64,000 nucleotides of DNA from Firm-04 sp946413695. Its GTDB lineage: Bacteria; Bacillota; Clostridia; Oscillospirales; Ruminococcaceae. The stretch covers positions 28,075-92,074 of the forward strand of contig CAMKLV010000004.1 of the NCBI GenBank assembly GCA_946413695.1, given 5' to 3'. A model generated the notes under the pieces. It searched no databases and was not told the DNA's origin. It saw only the letters and a list, made by a program, of their open reading frames with translations. Within the stretch, counting starts at the first letter, position 1. Every line of letters begins with the position of its first letter. This document shows positions 52,084-59,874 of the stretch, piece by piece. The position numbers and the translations under genes were made by a program.

Positions 52084-53973
52084 TTACTTTCTCGCCTCAA
52101 AATCCGCCTTGCTGATGAGCTTTGCAATATACATCAGGATGCGGGTGGTATCGCCGCCGTCGATGCCCTGTTTTCCGTCGCAGTCGGCATTGCGCTTGCC
52201 TGCCGCGGTGACGGCAGCGGTCTTGTCCTCAGCGACAAAGCGCGCGAGCAGCACAGCATCGGAAACATCGACAGCACCGCTGCAGTCAACATCACCGACG
52301 AGCTCCCCGTCCGCAGCCTTGCCGGATGTGGTCACGGTTGTCTGCTCCGGTGTTGTCTGCTTGACTTCCGGCAGCTTCGGATCGTAGGTATCCCAGTCCG
52401 GCAGTTCGTCGAGCGTGACGCAGTAATCGCTGGTGTAGATTTTCTTGAGCTCATCCGCGCCGGTCAGCTCGGTGAGATAGCGCTGATACCACGGGCAGAA
52501 GTAGAGCCATGCCGCCTTGTCCTTCTGCAGATTTTCGAGCGACGGAATCGTATCGTTCTCGCTCATGACAACCATTTTCTGCCCCTTGGTCTGCGCGACC
52601 ATCGTATAGAACGAAGCCGCGATTGCGCTGTAGTTCGGATCGTTGTTATTGATCGCGTTATACTTGTCAATGCCCTGGAAATCGACATAATCATCGCCCG
52701 GATACCATTCTGCAGCATGTGCCGAGGTCGAGCTTGTCCAGATCCACAGCAGATTGTGCAGATTGTATTCCTTGGTCAGCTTGTCATAGAGATAGTGATA
52801 GAGATTGACGCAGGCTTCGGGACCTTCTGCGCCCCACCAGAACCATGCGCCCTCTGCCTCGTGCAGCGGGCGGAACAGAATCGGGACACCTGCATCGCGC
52901 GCCTTGCCGAGCTGCTCCGCGAGAAGCTCGATGTCAGCATTGATGACCTCATTCTCCCATGTGCCCGCTTTGACGGCATTCGTCGCGCTGAACGTTGTGA
53001 AGTTGCCGCCGTTCGCCGCCGATTCGACATAGAATGCAACATCCTTGCTGCCCTTTTTCGTCGGGACATTCCAGTGATAGGTCACGGTCGGGATGCCGCC
53101 CTTTTCCTTATACCACGCGACCACACGCTCCGGCGCATCATCAAAATAGGGCGATGTGGTGTTGTAGAACAAAAAGTCAATGCCGCGGATGGCAGGCTGC
53201 TTGCCGGTGGTCTTTTCGATATACTCGAACTCCGCCTCATTGTCAACGAGATAGTTGATCGGGAGCCCCTGCGATTCCTGCGCGTTTTTGTTGTAGTTAT
53301 GCGAGCCGCAGTATTCCTGCTGTCCGGAGAGAATCTGCTTGCCGTAGACCGAGCGCAGATAGGCATAGAGCTTTCTGGCTTCCGGCGATGCATCCGGATC
53401 GCACGGCGCCGCGGCGGGCTCAAAGCTCGTCAGATAGGCAGGTGCATCGGAGATCGTCAGATAGTCAAGGAAGGTATAGCCCCAGTAGCTCTTGATCTGG
53501 ATGGTGTTCTCGCCCTTGTTCAGGTGGACATATCCGGCAGGAAGCATCTGCCAGCCCTTGCCGGAGTTGAACGGAAACAGGATTTCGCCCTGCGATTCGC
53601 CGTTGACCAGAAGATACTGCGTTTTGTCGGGCTTCTCCGGATTGCCGAAGCACTGGATATAGCAGAGGTCGAGCGCGTAGTAGCCCTCCTTGTCCATATT
53701 GACGGTCACGGTGACTGCCGCGTCCTTGCGGTCGATATAGACATAGCTGTCGCCGGACCAGCCTTTCATATCGCAGACATTGCCGAAGCCGTCCTCGTCG
53801 ATCTGCTCCCAGGTGATCGGTTCACGGTTTTCGCAGTCCGTGAGCGTGCCGCTCTCGAACTCGACCTTGATGACCTCACCGTCCGCCGCGGATGCCGTTC
53901 CGCAGGGCATGGTAAGGGCGCCGACAGCGAGCACAGCCGCGGTCAGCAATGCGATTTTCTTGTGTGTTTTCAT
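52084..53973 (-). CDS. Secreted GH26 beta-mannanase with CBM and dockerin
   Basis: 629 residues behind AAAGGGGTTACCAAAG. Signal peptide to about residue 29, a beta-sandwich CBM35-like module (IKVEFESGTLTDCENREP to FLDYLTISDAPAYL), then a GH26 barrel. The acid/base Glu is in ILFRPLHEAEGAWFWWG and the nucleophile Glu in MVVMSENDTIP. Substrate-side residues GQQEYC and YHWNVP are also family-typical. A short Thr-rich linker joins the dockerin (GDVDCSGAVDVSDAVLLARF; ADCDGKQGIDGGDTTRILMY). It should cut beta-1,4-mannan as a cellulosome component. The DVSDAVLLARF dockerin equals that of the CotH protein, suggesting a shared cohesin. Confidence 0.93.
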   Translation of the reverse strand: MKTHKKIALLTAAVLAVGALTMPCGTASAADGEVIKVEFESGTLTDCENREPITWEQIDEDGFGNVCDMKGWSGDSYVYIDRKDAAVTVTVNMDKEGYYALDLCYIQCFGNPEKPDKTQYLLVNGESQGEILFPFNSGKGWQMLPAGYVHLNKGENTIQIKSYWGYTFLDYLTISDAPAYLTSFEPAAAPCDPDASPEARKLYAYLRSVYGKQILSGQQEYCGSHNYNKNAQESQGLPINYLVDNEAEFEYIEKTTGKQPAIRGIDFLFYNTTSPYFDDAPERVVAWYKEKGGIPTVTYHWNVPTKKGSKDVAFYVESAANGGNFTTFSATNAVKAGTWENEVINADIELLAEQLGKARDAGVPILFRPLHEAEGAWFWWGAEGPEACVNLYHYLYDKLTKEYNLHNLLWIWTSSTSAHAAEWYPGDDYVDFQGIDKYNAINNNDPNYSAIAASFYTMVAQTKGQKMVVMSENDTIPSLENLQKDKAAWLYFCPWYQRYLTELTGADELKKIYTSDYCVTLDELPDWDTYDPKLPEVKQTTPEQTTVTTSGKAADGELVGDVDCSGAVDVSDAVLLARFVAEDKTAAVTAAGKRNADCDGKQGIDGGDTTRILMYIAKLISKADFEARK

Positions 53974-54040
53974 CTTTGGTAACCCCTTTAATAAATATTT
54001 ATTTGTTCAAAGCCGGTCCTTCCGGCCTTATAACCCAGTA

Positions 54041-54165
54041 GTGAGGAGATAGGAGATAGGAGTTAGGAGTGAGGAGTTAAGGTGTCCGCTGACGCGGACG
54101 GATTTATAAATGGTGCGCGCAGCGCACACCGCATCTCCTCACTTCTCACTTCTCACTTCTCACTT
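54041..54165. repeat. Long pyrimidine/purine-run intergenic repeat
   Basis: AGGAG/TTAGGAGTGAGGAG runs, then GTCCGC...GCGGAC, then GTGCGCGCAGCGCAC-ACCGCA and TCTCCTCACTTCTCACTTC runs; the outer runs are mutually complementary, so the whole unit can fold into one long hairpin. Its right edge supplies the last codons and stop of the methyltransferase gene. Confidence 0.6.
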
Positions 54166-54926
54166 TCTTTTCGCGCCGCGAAATAATATCTATGGATGCT
54201 GCCGCAGACCGCACCCTTCTCTTTGATCTCTGCTTCTGTTTTCACCAACTGCGGAAAGCAGCGATCGACCGAAAAACCGGTAAATTCCCATTCTATCACT
54301 TTGGCAAACCAGATCAGCGCCGCCGTATCATAAAAGCGGATCGGTCTGTATGCCTCATCTTCTGCAAGGATCTCAAAGCCCGCTTCGCGGAACCGTGCAA
54401 GCTGAATTTCAAGCTGCTGCTCCGGGAACGGCGGTTCTGCATCCGGCAGCAGCCGTGTGACCAGCTCGCGGTCATTTTCCGCGCCGACCTGCTGTGTCAG
54501 AAAGATGCCGCCCGGCTTCAGCACACGCCAAAGCTCTGCCGCATCGTATGCGCCGTGCCGGTTCAGCACCAGATCGAAGGACGCATCGGCAAAGGGCATT
54601 GCTTTCGGATCGCGCATTTCGCGGAAGTCAATTCCGAGCGGCAGCAGACGCTCACTGCAAAGCGCAGTATTCGGCGCCCAGCCCTCTGTTGCGGCAGTCC
54701 GTTCATACGGATGCTTCAGCGACAGCAGAAATTCCCCGCCGCCCGTGTCCATATCAAGCAAATGCAGATTGTCACGCCGGTACTGCTGCACCAGCGCTGC
54801 AAAATCCCACGGCAGCAGATCGTCGCCGTCGTCCCATTTGCCGGCGATCTCGCTGAAATCCCAGCCTTTGATCTGTGCGCGGCGTTCGACCGCCCGCCAG
54901 ATTGCTTTTCGTTCATCTGAATTCAT
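54153..54926 (-). CDS. SAM-dependent methyltransferase, class I
   Basis: 257 residues behind AAAAGGAGCAGTTACA. Rossmann-type motif I is LLDMDTGGGEFLLSL, then post-I region LPLGIDFREM and motif around FADASFDLVLNRHGAYDAAE, LWRVLKPGGIFLTQQV. The C-terminal cap (YDTAALIWFAKVIEWEFTGF) is seen in small-molecule and rRNA methyltransferases alike, so the substrate stays open. The last five residues (ESEK) are encoded by the adjoining repeat element, implying the repeat inserted into the 3' end. Confidence 0.82.
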   Translation of the reverse strand: MNSDERKAIWRAVERRAQIKGWDFSEIAGKWDDGDDLLPWDFAALVQQYRRDNLHLLDMDTGGGEFLLSLKHPYERTAATEGWAPNTALCSERLLPLGIDFREMRDPKAMPFADASFDLVLNRHGAYDAAELWRVLKPGGIFLTQQVGAENDRELVTRLLPDAEPPFPEQQLEIQLARFREAGFEILAEDEAYRPIRFYDTAALIWFAKVIEWEFTGFSVDRCFPQLVKTEAEIKEKGAVCGSIHRYYFAARKESEK

Positions 54927-55050
54927 TGTAACTGCTCCTTTTCATATTTGGATTGATATGAAAGCGCAGTCTGACAGCTTTGATTCCCGATACAGTGCTG
55001 TCAGTCCTGCATCGGGCAGTTACCTCGCGGCATCATCTTTTCTCCTTTTG

Positions 55051-55371
55051 TTATCCCAGATACATCAGTTCTGCATCCGGAAACTGGTTGCGGAAATCCT
55101 CAATATGTTCAAGGATATCGTCAATCCGTTCGATGACATAGCTTTTATCGCTTTCCGGCACATCGTGCATGCGGACATATTCCTGCACCTTCCGGAATTC
55201 CTCCATGAGCTCCGGCATCGCAGCAGTCGAGATCGCATACTGCGCAAGATAGTGCAGATGCATCGCTTCGATCGCCGGTTCCCAGACCTCGCGCCATGTG
55301 CTTTGAAACGATACAGGCATATCGTCATAAGCACCGGTTACGGGATCTTTGATACCAAGCGTTACGGACAT
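55051..55371 (-). CDS. Hypothetical protein, 106 aa
   Basis: Starts behind AGAAAGGAACTGAGTGA. A soluble, acidic, mostly helical protein (TWREVWEPAIEAMHLHYLAQ, YVIERIDDILEHIEDF). No known motif. Lies between rpiB and the methyltransferase in the same orientation, with 40 bases to rpiB. Confidence 0.65.
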   Translation of the reverse strand: MSVTLGIKDPVTGAYDDMPVSFQSTWREVWEPAIEAMHLHYLAQYAISTAAMPELMEEFRKVQEYVRMHDVPESDKSYVIERIDDILEHIEDFRNQFPDAELMYLG

Positions 55372-55410
55372 TCACTCAGTTCCTTTCTACATTATGATCA
55401 GTGCAGCCGC

Positions 55411-55842
55411 TTATTTTTCCAGCTCCATAATCATATCAACTCTGCGCTGATGTCTGCCGCCCTCGAATTCGGTGAACAGGAACGCATCGAGGATTTCCTT
55501 TGCAAGTCCCGAGCCGACAACGCGCTCGCCCATGCAGAGGACATTCGCGTCATTGTGCAGACGGGTAAATTTCGCGCTGTAGGTCTCCGAGCAGACAGCC
55601 GCGCGGATGCCCTTCATCTTGTTTGCGGTCATGCACATGCCGATGCCGGTGCCGCAGAGCAGAATGCCGGTATCCGCTTCACCGGACTGAATCTTTTTGC
55701 AGACTTCCTTTGCAATGACAGGATAGTCGCTCGGGGATTCGTCGGTTCCGCAGTCGATATACGGGATCTCCTGATCCTCAAGATATTCCTTGACAATATG
55801 CCGCAGCGATGCCGCAGCGTGGTCGCTTCCGATTGCGATCAT
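55411..55842 (-). CDS. rpiB: Ribose 5-phosphate isomerase B
   Basis: 143 residues from MIAIGSDHAAASLRHIVKEY; start ATG behind CGGAGTGATTGAA. Interconverts ribose 5-phosphate and ribulose 5-phosphate. Family motifs: GSDHAA, DCGT, SDYPVIA, GILLCGTGIGMCMTANK with the active Cys, and LHNDANVLCMGERV. Confidence 0.94.
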   Translation of the reverse strand: MIAIGSDHAAASLRHIVKEYLEDQEIPYIDCGTDESPSDYPVIAKEVCKKIQSGEADTGILLCGTGIGMCMTANKMKGIRAAVCSETYSAKFTRLHNDANVLCMGERVVGSGLAKEILDAFLFTEFEGGRHQRRVDMIMELEK

Positions 55843-55869
55843 TTCAATCACTCCGTTTCTGTAGATTTG

Positions 55870-56520
55870 TTATCCGATCTTGACCGCCTGCAGATAGCTG
55901 ACAGTCAGTTTGTCGGGCGAAACCGGTTCCGTATGCATAGCCGCCATTGCAATGCCGCACGCCGACTGATTGCACAGATGCATCGGCGCCGCGAGATACT
56001 CTGCAGGCGCATGCTGCTGCAAAACCGTCAGCCCGTCCCCGATCACCATGACCGGCGCTTTATATGCTGCAATCTGCGCAGCGATTTCCTCAGCGGGCAG
56101 CACCCTGTCCTCAGTCAGCCGCCGGACACTCACGCCGTCTCCTTCAAAGAATGCGCAGTAGCAGAGGTCTTTGCGCGCCGCAAGGCATGCACAGAGGATA
56201 CCGCTTCTGCCGCAGAGATTCCACGCGAGCCCCTCAAGCGAGGAGATGCCTGCGCATTGCTTTCCGCCTGCAAATCCGAGTGCCTGCATCGCCGCAATGC
56301 CGATGCGCAGACCGGTATACGAGCCCGGACCGTTCGCCGCCGCAAAGAGATCGACATCCTGCACGGAATGCCCTGTCTCCGCGAGCAGCTCCTTGACCAT
56401 CGGCAGCAGAATCTGCGAATGTGCGCGCTGTGTATAGAGCATGCGGTACCCGAGCAGCACGCCGTTTTCAGCGACCGCACAGGATGCTGTTCTGCCGGAT
56501 GTATCAACCGCCAAAATCAT
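55870..56520 (-). CDS. tsaB: tRNA t6A biosynthesis protein TsaB
   Basis: 216 residues behind GGGGAGGAGCAGCTTG. ASKHA-fold start MILAVDTSGRTASCAVAENG, AHSQILLPMVKELL, ANGPGSYTGLRIGIAAMQAL. With TsaE, TsaD and TsaC it makes N6-threonylcarbamoyladenosine at tRNA position 37. Its 5' end overlaps tsaE by 17 bases. Confidence 0.94.
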   Translation of the reverse strand: MILAVDTSGRTASCAVAENGVLLGYRMLYTQRAHSQILLPMVKELLAETGHSVQDVDLFAAANGPGSYTGLRIGIAAMQALGFAGGKQCAGISSLEGLAWNLCGRSGILCACLAARKDLCYCAFFEGDGVSVRRLTEDRVLPAEEIAAQIAAYKAPVMVIGDGLTVLQQHAPAEYLAAPMHLCNQSACGIAMAAMHTEPVSPDKLTVSYLQAVKIG

Positions 56521-56950
56521 CAAGCTGCTCCTCCCCTTCTATCGTAATCTGCCGCGGCTGTTCGCCGTTTCCGCTGATCGTGATTTTCACGAGCGGCTGC
56601 GGCAGTTCCTCCGCGATATTCTCCGCCCACTCAATCACAAAAACCGAATCCCCGAGCGGATAGTCCCAGAAGCCGGTTGTCTCCAGCGCCTCGGGCGAAT
56701 TCACGCGGTACATATCGAAATGGTAGACCGAAGTACAGCCCGCCGCATGATATTCGTTGACCAGCGCGAAGGTCGGCGAGCTGACAAGATCGGGCAGCCC
56801 GATACCCTCGGCAAGACCGCGCGTAAAGGTTGTCTTTCCGGCGCCCATGCCTGCAAAAAACGCGATGCATGTTCCGGGCTTCACGGCAGCGCCGATGCGT
56901 TTCGCGAGCGCATGCGTCTCCGCCGGAGAATGCGTGGTATATGATAACAT
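56504..56950 (-). CDS. tsaE: tRNA t6A biosynthesis ATPase TsaE
   Basis: 148 residues from MLSYTTHSPAETHALAKRIG. P-loop in FFAGMGAGKTTFTRGLAEG, then SSPTFALVNEY and YHFDMYRV, as in YjeE/TsaE. Supplies ATP turnover for the TsaBDE complex. Overlaps tsaB and follows an unknown gene by 4 bases. Confidence 0.94.
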   Translation of the reverse strand: MLSYTTHSPAETHALAKRIGAAVKPGTCIAFFAGMGAGKTTFTRGLAEGIGLPDLVSSPTFALVNEYHAAGCTSVYHFDMYRVNSPEALETTGFWDYPLGDSVFVIEWAENIAEELPQPLVKITISGNGEQPRQITIEGEEQLDDFGG

Positions 56951-56954
56951 GAAA

Positions 56955-57680
56955 TCAGTCCTGTTTGATAGAGTAATACACCGTGACGGTGCAGAATTTT
57001 TCCTTTGCATAGCGCCGGACGGTTGTTTCGAGCATACTGCCGCAGTCCGCCGCGAGCGTTTCCTTGAGCCGTTCCGCGAGCAGAATCGCCATGCCGCAGA
57101 TTTCGCCGTCCCACTGCAGCGGATAGAATCCGCAGTGCGCGAGCAGCAGCGTCCAGATTTCCGATTCGACTGTTTCATCCGTCACGCGGATGACCGCAGC
57201 CGCCGCATCGGGATTTTCGCCGAACAGCTTTGCGGTGCGCATCTCATGTTTGCGCAGGCGCTTTGCGATCTGACCGGTCAGGTCGGTAAACTGCGATGCC
57301 CATTCGTTCTGTACAAGCTGCCGGAAGGCTGTTCCGGTATGCACCTGCACAAAGGATTCCGGCACGGTGATGACCGCATCGGTGCGGGCTGCGGTAAAGT
57401 GCTGCTCTGTTTCACCGGTTTTGATTGTTTTCTCAGAGACAACCGTCTGCGGAAACGTCACCTGAAGATCGGGATACTGCTCAGCGAGCTTTCGCACTGC
57501 GGCGGCATTCTGCGCAATGGCATCGCGCACCGCGCAGTTTTTCTCCGGCAGCGGATTGCCCTCCGCATCGGATTCATATTCCAGCGTACCGAGCGTTTTG
57601 GTCATGGTAAAGCCCTGATCCCCTGCTGCAATGACTTCGGAGAACAGATCGGTCTGCAGCATTTCGGCAGTCAGATTCAT
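56955..57680 (-). CDS. Hypothetical protein, DUF3298-like pattern
   Basis: 241 residues behind GAAAGGAGGGACTGCCG. No signal peptide. Alternating strands and helices (FTMTKTLGTLEYESDAEGN; LQVTFPQTVVSEKTIKTGET; FCTVTVYYSIKQD at the end), one Cys-containing segment WTLLLAHCGFYPLQWDGEI. I do not recognise the family firmly. Position 4 bases before tsaE puts it at the head of the tsaE-tsaB-rpiB gene string. Confidence 0.65.
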   Translation of the reverse strand: MNLTAEMLQTDLFSEVIAAGDQGFTMTKTLGTLEYESDAEGNPLPEKNCAVRDAIAQNAAAVRKLAEQYPDLQVTFPQTVVSEKTIKTGETEQHFTAARTDAVITVPESFVQVHTGTAFRQLVQNEWASQFTDLTGQIAKRLRKHEMRTAKLFGENPDAAAAVIRVTDETVESEIWTLLLAHCGFYPLQWDGEICGMAILLAERLKETLAADCGSMLETTVRRYAKEKFCTVTVYYSIKQD

Positions 57681-57826
57681 CGGCAGTCCCTCCTTTCCGG
57701 CAACTTCCCATACATAATCATTATACCAGTATCCGGCATAAAAGTCAAGCCCGCAGGCAAAGAAGGAGTGGACAATCGGGAATTCTATTGTTTCGCATCC
57801 GGTATGTCAATATAAAAGTTTTGGTC

Positions 57827-57950
57827 GAGCTTTTTCAAAAGCTCGCGGGGTCGAGGGGCAGAGCCCTCGCCGCACTCCGCAGAGTGCGGAACTCCCTTAG
57901 CGTAGTAAGAGCCCGCGGGCTTGGGAGCCTGCGATAGAGGCTCCCATTCA
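57827..57950. repeat. Multi-hairpin intergenic element
   Basis: Three hairpins in a row: GAGCTTTTTCAAAAGCTC, GAGGG...CCCTC and CGCACTCCGCAGAGTGCG, followed by GAGCC...GGCTC. No reading frame is convincing here. With the next two entries this fills the 540-base gap before degV. Confidence 0.5.
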
Positions 57951-58004
57951 ATAATAGCATCCGCGAAGCGGATACTTCTTTTCAGCAGCATCTCCAATGG
58001 AAAC

Positions 58005-58045
58005 AGCCGCTGAATCGGACGTTATGCCGGTTCGGCGGCTTTTTT
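58005..58045 (+). terminator. Terminator-like hairpin
   Basis: AGCCGCTGAATCGG / CCGGTTCGGCGGCT stem followed by TTTTTATT. Similar AGCCGCTGA-type stems occur at 63.68 and 63.83 kb. Confidence 0.6.
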
Positions 58046-58054
58046 ATTAGTCCA

Positions 58055-58131
58055 TGCGCGCAGCGCATACCGCATCTCCTCACTCCTCACTCCTCACTCC
58101 TCACTCCTCACTCCTCACTGCTCCCTCCTCC
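58055..58131. repeat. Pyrimidine-run intergenic repeat
   Basis: TGCGCGCAGCGCA, TACCGCA, then six TCACTCC units. Same order as at 43.43, 54.11 and 59.77 kb. Confidence 0.55.
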
Positions 58132-58143
58132 TTTCCTGACAGA

Positions 58144-58176
58144 TTGCTTGCTTTTTGCATCAGATTGTGCTATAAT
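58144..58176 (+). promoter_or_regulatory. Extended -10 promoter of degV
   Basis: TGCTATAAT (58168-58176) is an extended -10 box; no good -35 is at 17 bases (TTGCTT lies 21 bases away). Confidence 0.6.
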
Positions 58177-58224
58177 AATGTGTATACATCACGGACTGCC
58201 GCAAGGGCAGGAAAGGAGCATCTC

Positions 58225-59100
58225 ATGGCAGATTACATCATCGCGGCGGCATCAACAGCCGATCTCCCCGATTCATTTTTCAGTCTGCACCAGATCCCGC
58301 TGATCCGCTATACCTATTCCATCGGCATGGAAGTCTTTGAGGATGACTGCAAGGAGGAAACGCGCAGCAAGGCGTATCAGGATATGCGCCGCGGCACGGT
58401 CTATTCCACCTCGATGATCAACGAGGAAACCTATGCAGAATTCTTCCGCAGCCTGCTGCAGCAGGGCAAAAACGTGCTCTATCTGGATATGTCAAAGGAA
58501 ATGTCGAGCTCCTATCAGGCATCGCACCGTGCCGCAGAGCGCGTCCGCGGGGAGTTCCCCGATCTGGAGCTGTATCTGATGGATACGCGCTGCATCTCCG
58601 GCGGACTCGGTCTGCTCGTGACGGAGTGCGTCACCCGCATGGAGCAGGGCGCGACGTTTACAGAGGTCATCGAGTGGGCAGAAAAGCACAAGCTGCGCAT
58701 CATGCACCGCTTCACGGTCGATGACCTGAATTATCTCAAGCGCGGCGGCAGAGTCTCGAATGCATCCGCGATGATCGGCTCGATGCTTTCGATCAAGCCG
58801 GTGCTCTATGTTCCCGATGACGGCAAGCTGACTGTCAGCGCAAAGGTACGCGGCAGAAAAGCAGCGCTCAAGACATTGTTCGAGGGCGTCAAACGCGACC
58901 TGATCAATCCGGACGGCATGCACATCATCATCAATCACGCAGACTGCCTCGAGGATGCCGAATGGCTCCGCGATGAGCTGCGCAAAGCCTATCCGACGCT
59001 CGGCAGAATCGAGATTCTCAGCCTCGGCATTATCATCGGTGCACACTGCGGCCCGGGATTGCTGACCGTCTTCTATTTCGGCGACAAGCGCAAACCGTAA
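58225..59100 (+). CDS. DegV-family fatty-acid-binding protein
   Basis: 291 residues from the ATG behind GAAAGGAGCATCTC. DegV features: STADLPDSFF, IPLIRYTYSIG, the YSTSMINEETYAEFF and SKEMSSSYQASHRAA loops, DTRCISGGLGLLV and LKRGGRVSNASAMIGSML, ending with AHCGPGLLTVFYFG. These proteins (FakB type) bind one fatty acid for phosphorylation by FakA; no fakA is nearby. Confidence 0.92.
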   Translation: MADYIIAAASTADLPDSFFSLHQIPLIRYTYSIGMEVFEDDCKEETRSKAYQDMRRGTVYSTSMINEETYAEFFRSLLQQGKNVLYLDMSKEMSSSYQASHRAAERVRGEFPDLELYLMDTRCISGGLGLLVTECVTRMEQGATFTEVIEWAEKHKLRIMHRFTVDDLNYLKRGGRVSNASAMIGSMLSIKPVLYVPDDGKLTVSAKVRGRKAALKTLFEGVKRDLINPDGMHIIINHADCLEDAEWLRDELRKAYPTLGRIEILSLGIIIGAHCGPGLLTVFYFGDKRKP

Positions 59101-59106
59101 CCATAG

Positions 59107-59156
59107 AAAAAGCACCGTACCGCTGATGTATGCGCAGCGGTACGGTGTTTTGCTTT
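59107..59156. terminator. Terminator shared by degV and the DUF5662 gene
   Basis: AGCACCGTACCGCTG / CAGCGGTACGGTG stem, A-run before and TTTTGCTTT after. Confidence 0.85.
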
Positions 59157-59679
59157 ATTTTTTCATCCGGCGGATATAGGCGAAGGTCGCGTCCTCACCC
59201 TTTTCGGCGAGCATTTTGAGCAGGAAGTGCAGCCGCTTCGCCGTATTTTTGTGCATCGGTCTGCCGCGCTTCATCCCCATGAGGAAGTAGTCGAGCGGAT
59301 CGCTGTCCTTATAATTGCTGCCGCGGTAGATTTTGCTTGCAGCAACGCGGTCGCAGAACATCTCAATCAGATAGCGTGTCGGCATCTCAACGGGCTCATA
59401 GACCTTCGATTCCGGATTGACGTCGATCCAGTATTCAAAATGGTGCTTGTTGCGGCCCTTGTGGTGGAGCCACGCAGAGGAATAGCCGTTGCGTTCGCGC
59501 TCCTCCTCATTCGGACTGCGCGTGCCCTGATAAAAGAGCGCGCCGGGAATGAACTCGGACGGTGTATATTTCGAGAGATCGTGCAGCAGCCCCTGAATCG
59601 GGATTCCCGCCTTGATGCAGTGCCGCATGACCATATGGCGGTGCCTTGTGATGGTCTTGAAATGCTGAATGGGATGCAT
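59155..59679 (-). CDS. DUF5662-like protein
   Basis: 174 residues, MHPIQHFKTITRHRHMVMRH. An HD-like arrangement of histidines (HCIKAGIPIQGLLHDLSKYT; SAWLHHKGRNKHHFEYW) suggests a metal-dependent hydrolase-like fold; the pattern agrees with DUF5662 as I remember it. Role unknown. Own promoter at 59.71-59.74 kb. Confidence 0.72.
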   Translation of the reverse strand: MHPIQHFKTITRHRHMVMRHCIKAGIPIQGLLHDLSKYTPSEFIPGALFYQGTRSPNEEERERNGYSSAWLHHKGRNKHHFEYWIDVNPESKVYEPVEMPTRYLIEMFCDRVAASKIYRGSNYKDSDPLDYFLMGMKRGRPMHKNTAKRLHFLLKMLAEKGEDATFAYIRRMKK

Positions 59680-59712
59680 GTGATTCGCCTCGGTTCTCAG
59701 TAATCTATTTAT

Positions 59713-59741
59713 ATTATATCATACTTTTCCGCAAAATGCAA
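59713..59741 (-). promoter_or_regulatory. Promoter of the DUF5662-like gene
   Basis: Reverse-strand TTGCAT (59736-59741), 17 bases, TATAAT (59713-59718). Confidence 0.7.
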
Positions 59742-59768
59742 GCTGAGAGAATCCGCATATCTCAATCA

Positions 59769-59822
59769 TCGCCGCAGGCGATACCGCAATTTCTCATTTC
59801 TAATTTCTCATTTCTAATTTCA
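59769..59822. repeat. Pyrimidine-run intergenic repeat
   Basis: TCGCCGCAGGCGA, TACCGCA, then ATTTCTCATTTCTA units. Confidence 0.55.
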
Positions 59823-59824
59823 AA

Positions 59825-59854
59825 AAAGCAGCATCCCGAACAGGATGCTGCTTT
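59825..59854 (-). terminator. Terminator of the SPFH gene
   Basis: AAAGCAGCATCC / GGATGCTGCTTT stem; reverse-strand reading ends TTTTTTG. Confidence 0.85.
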
Positions 59855-59874
59855 TACAGGATGCTGCTTTGAAA

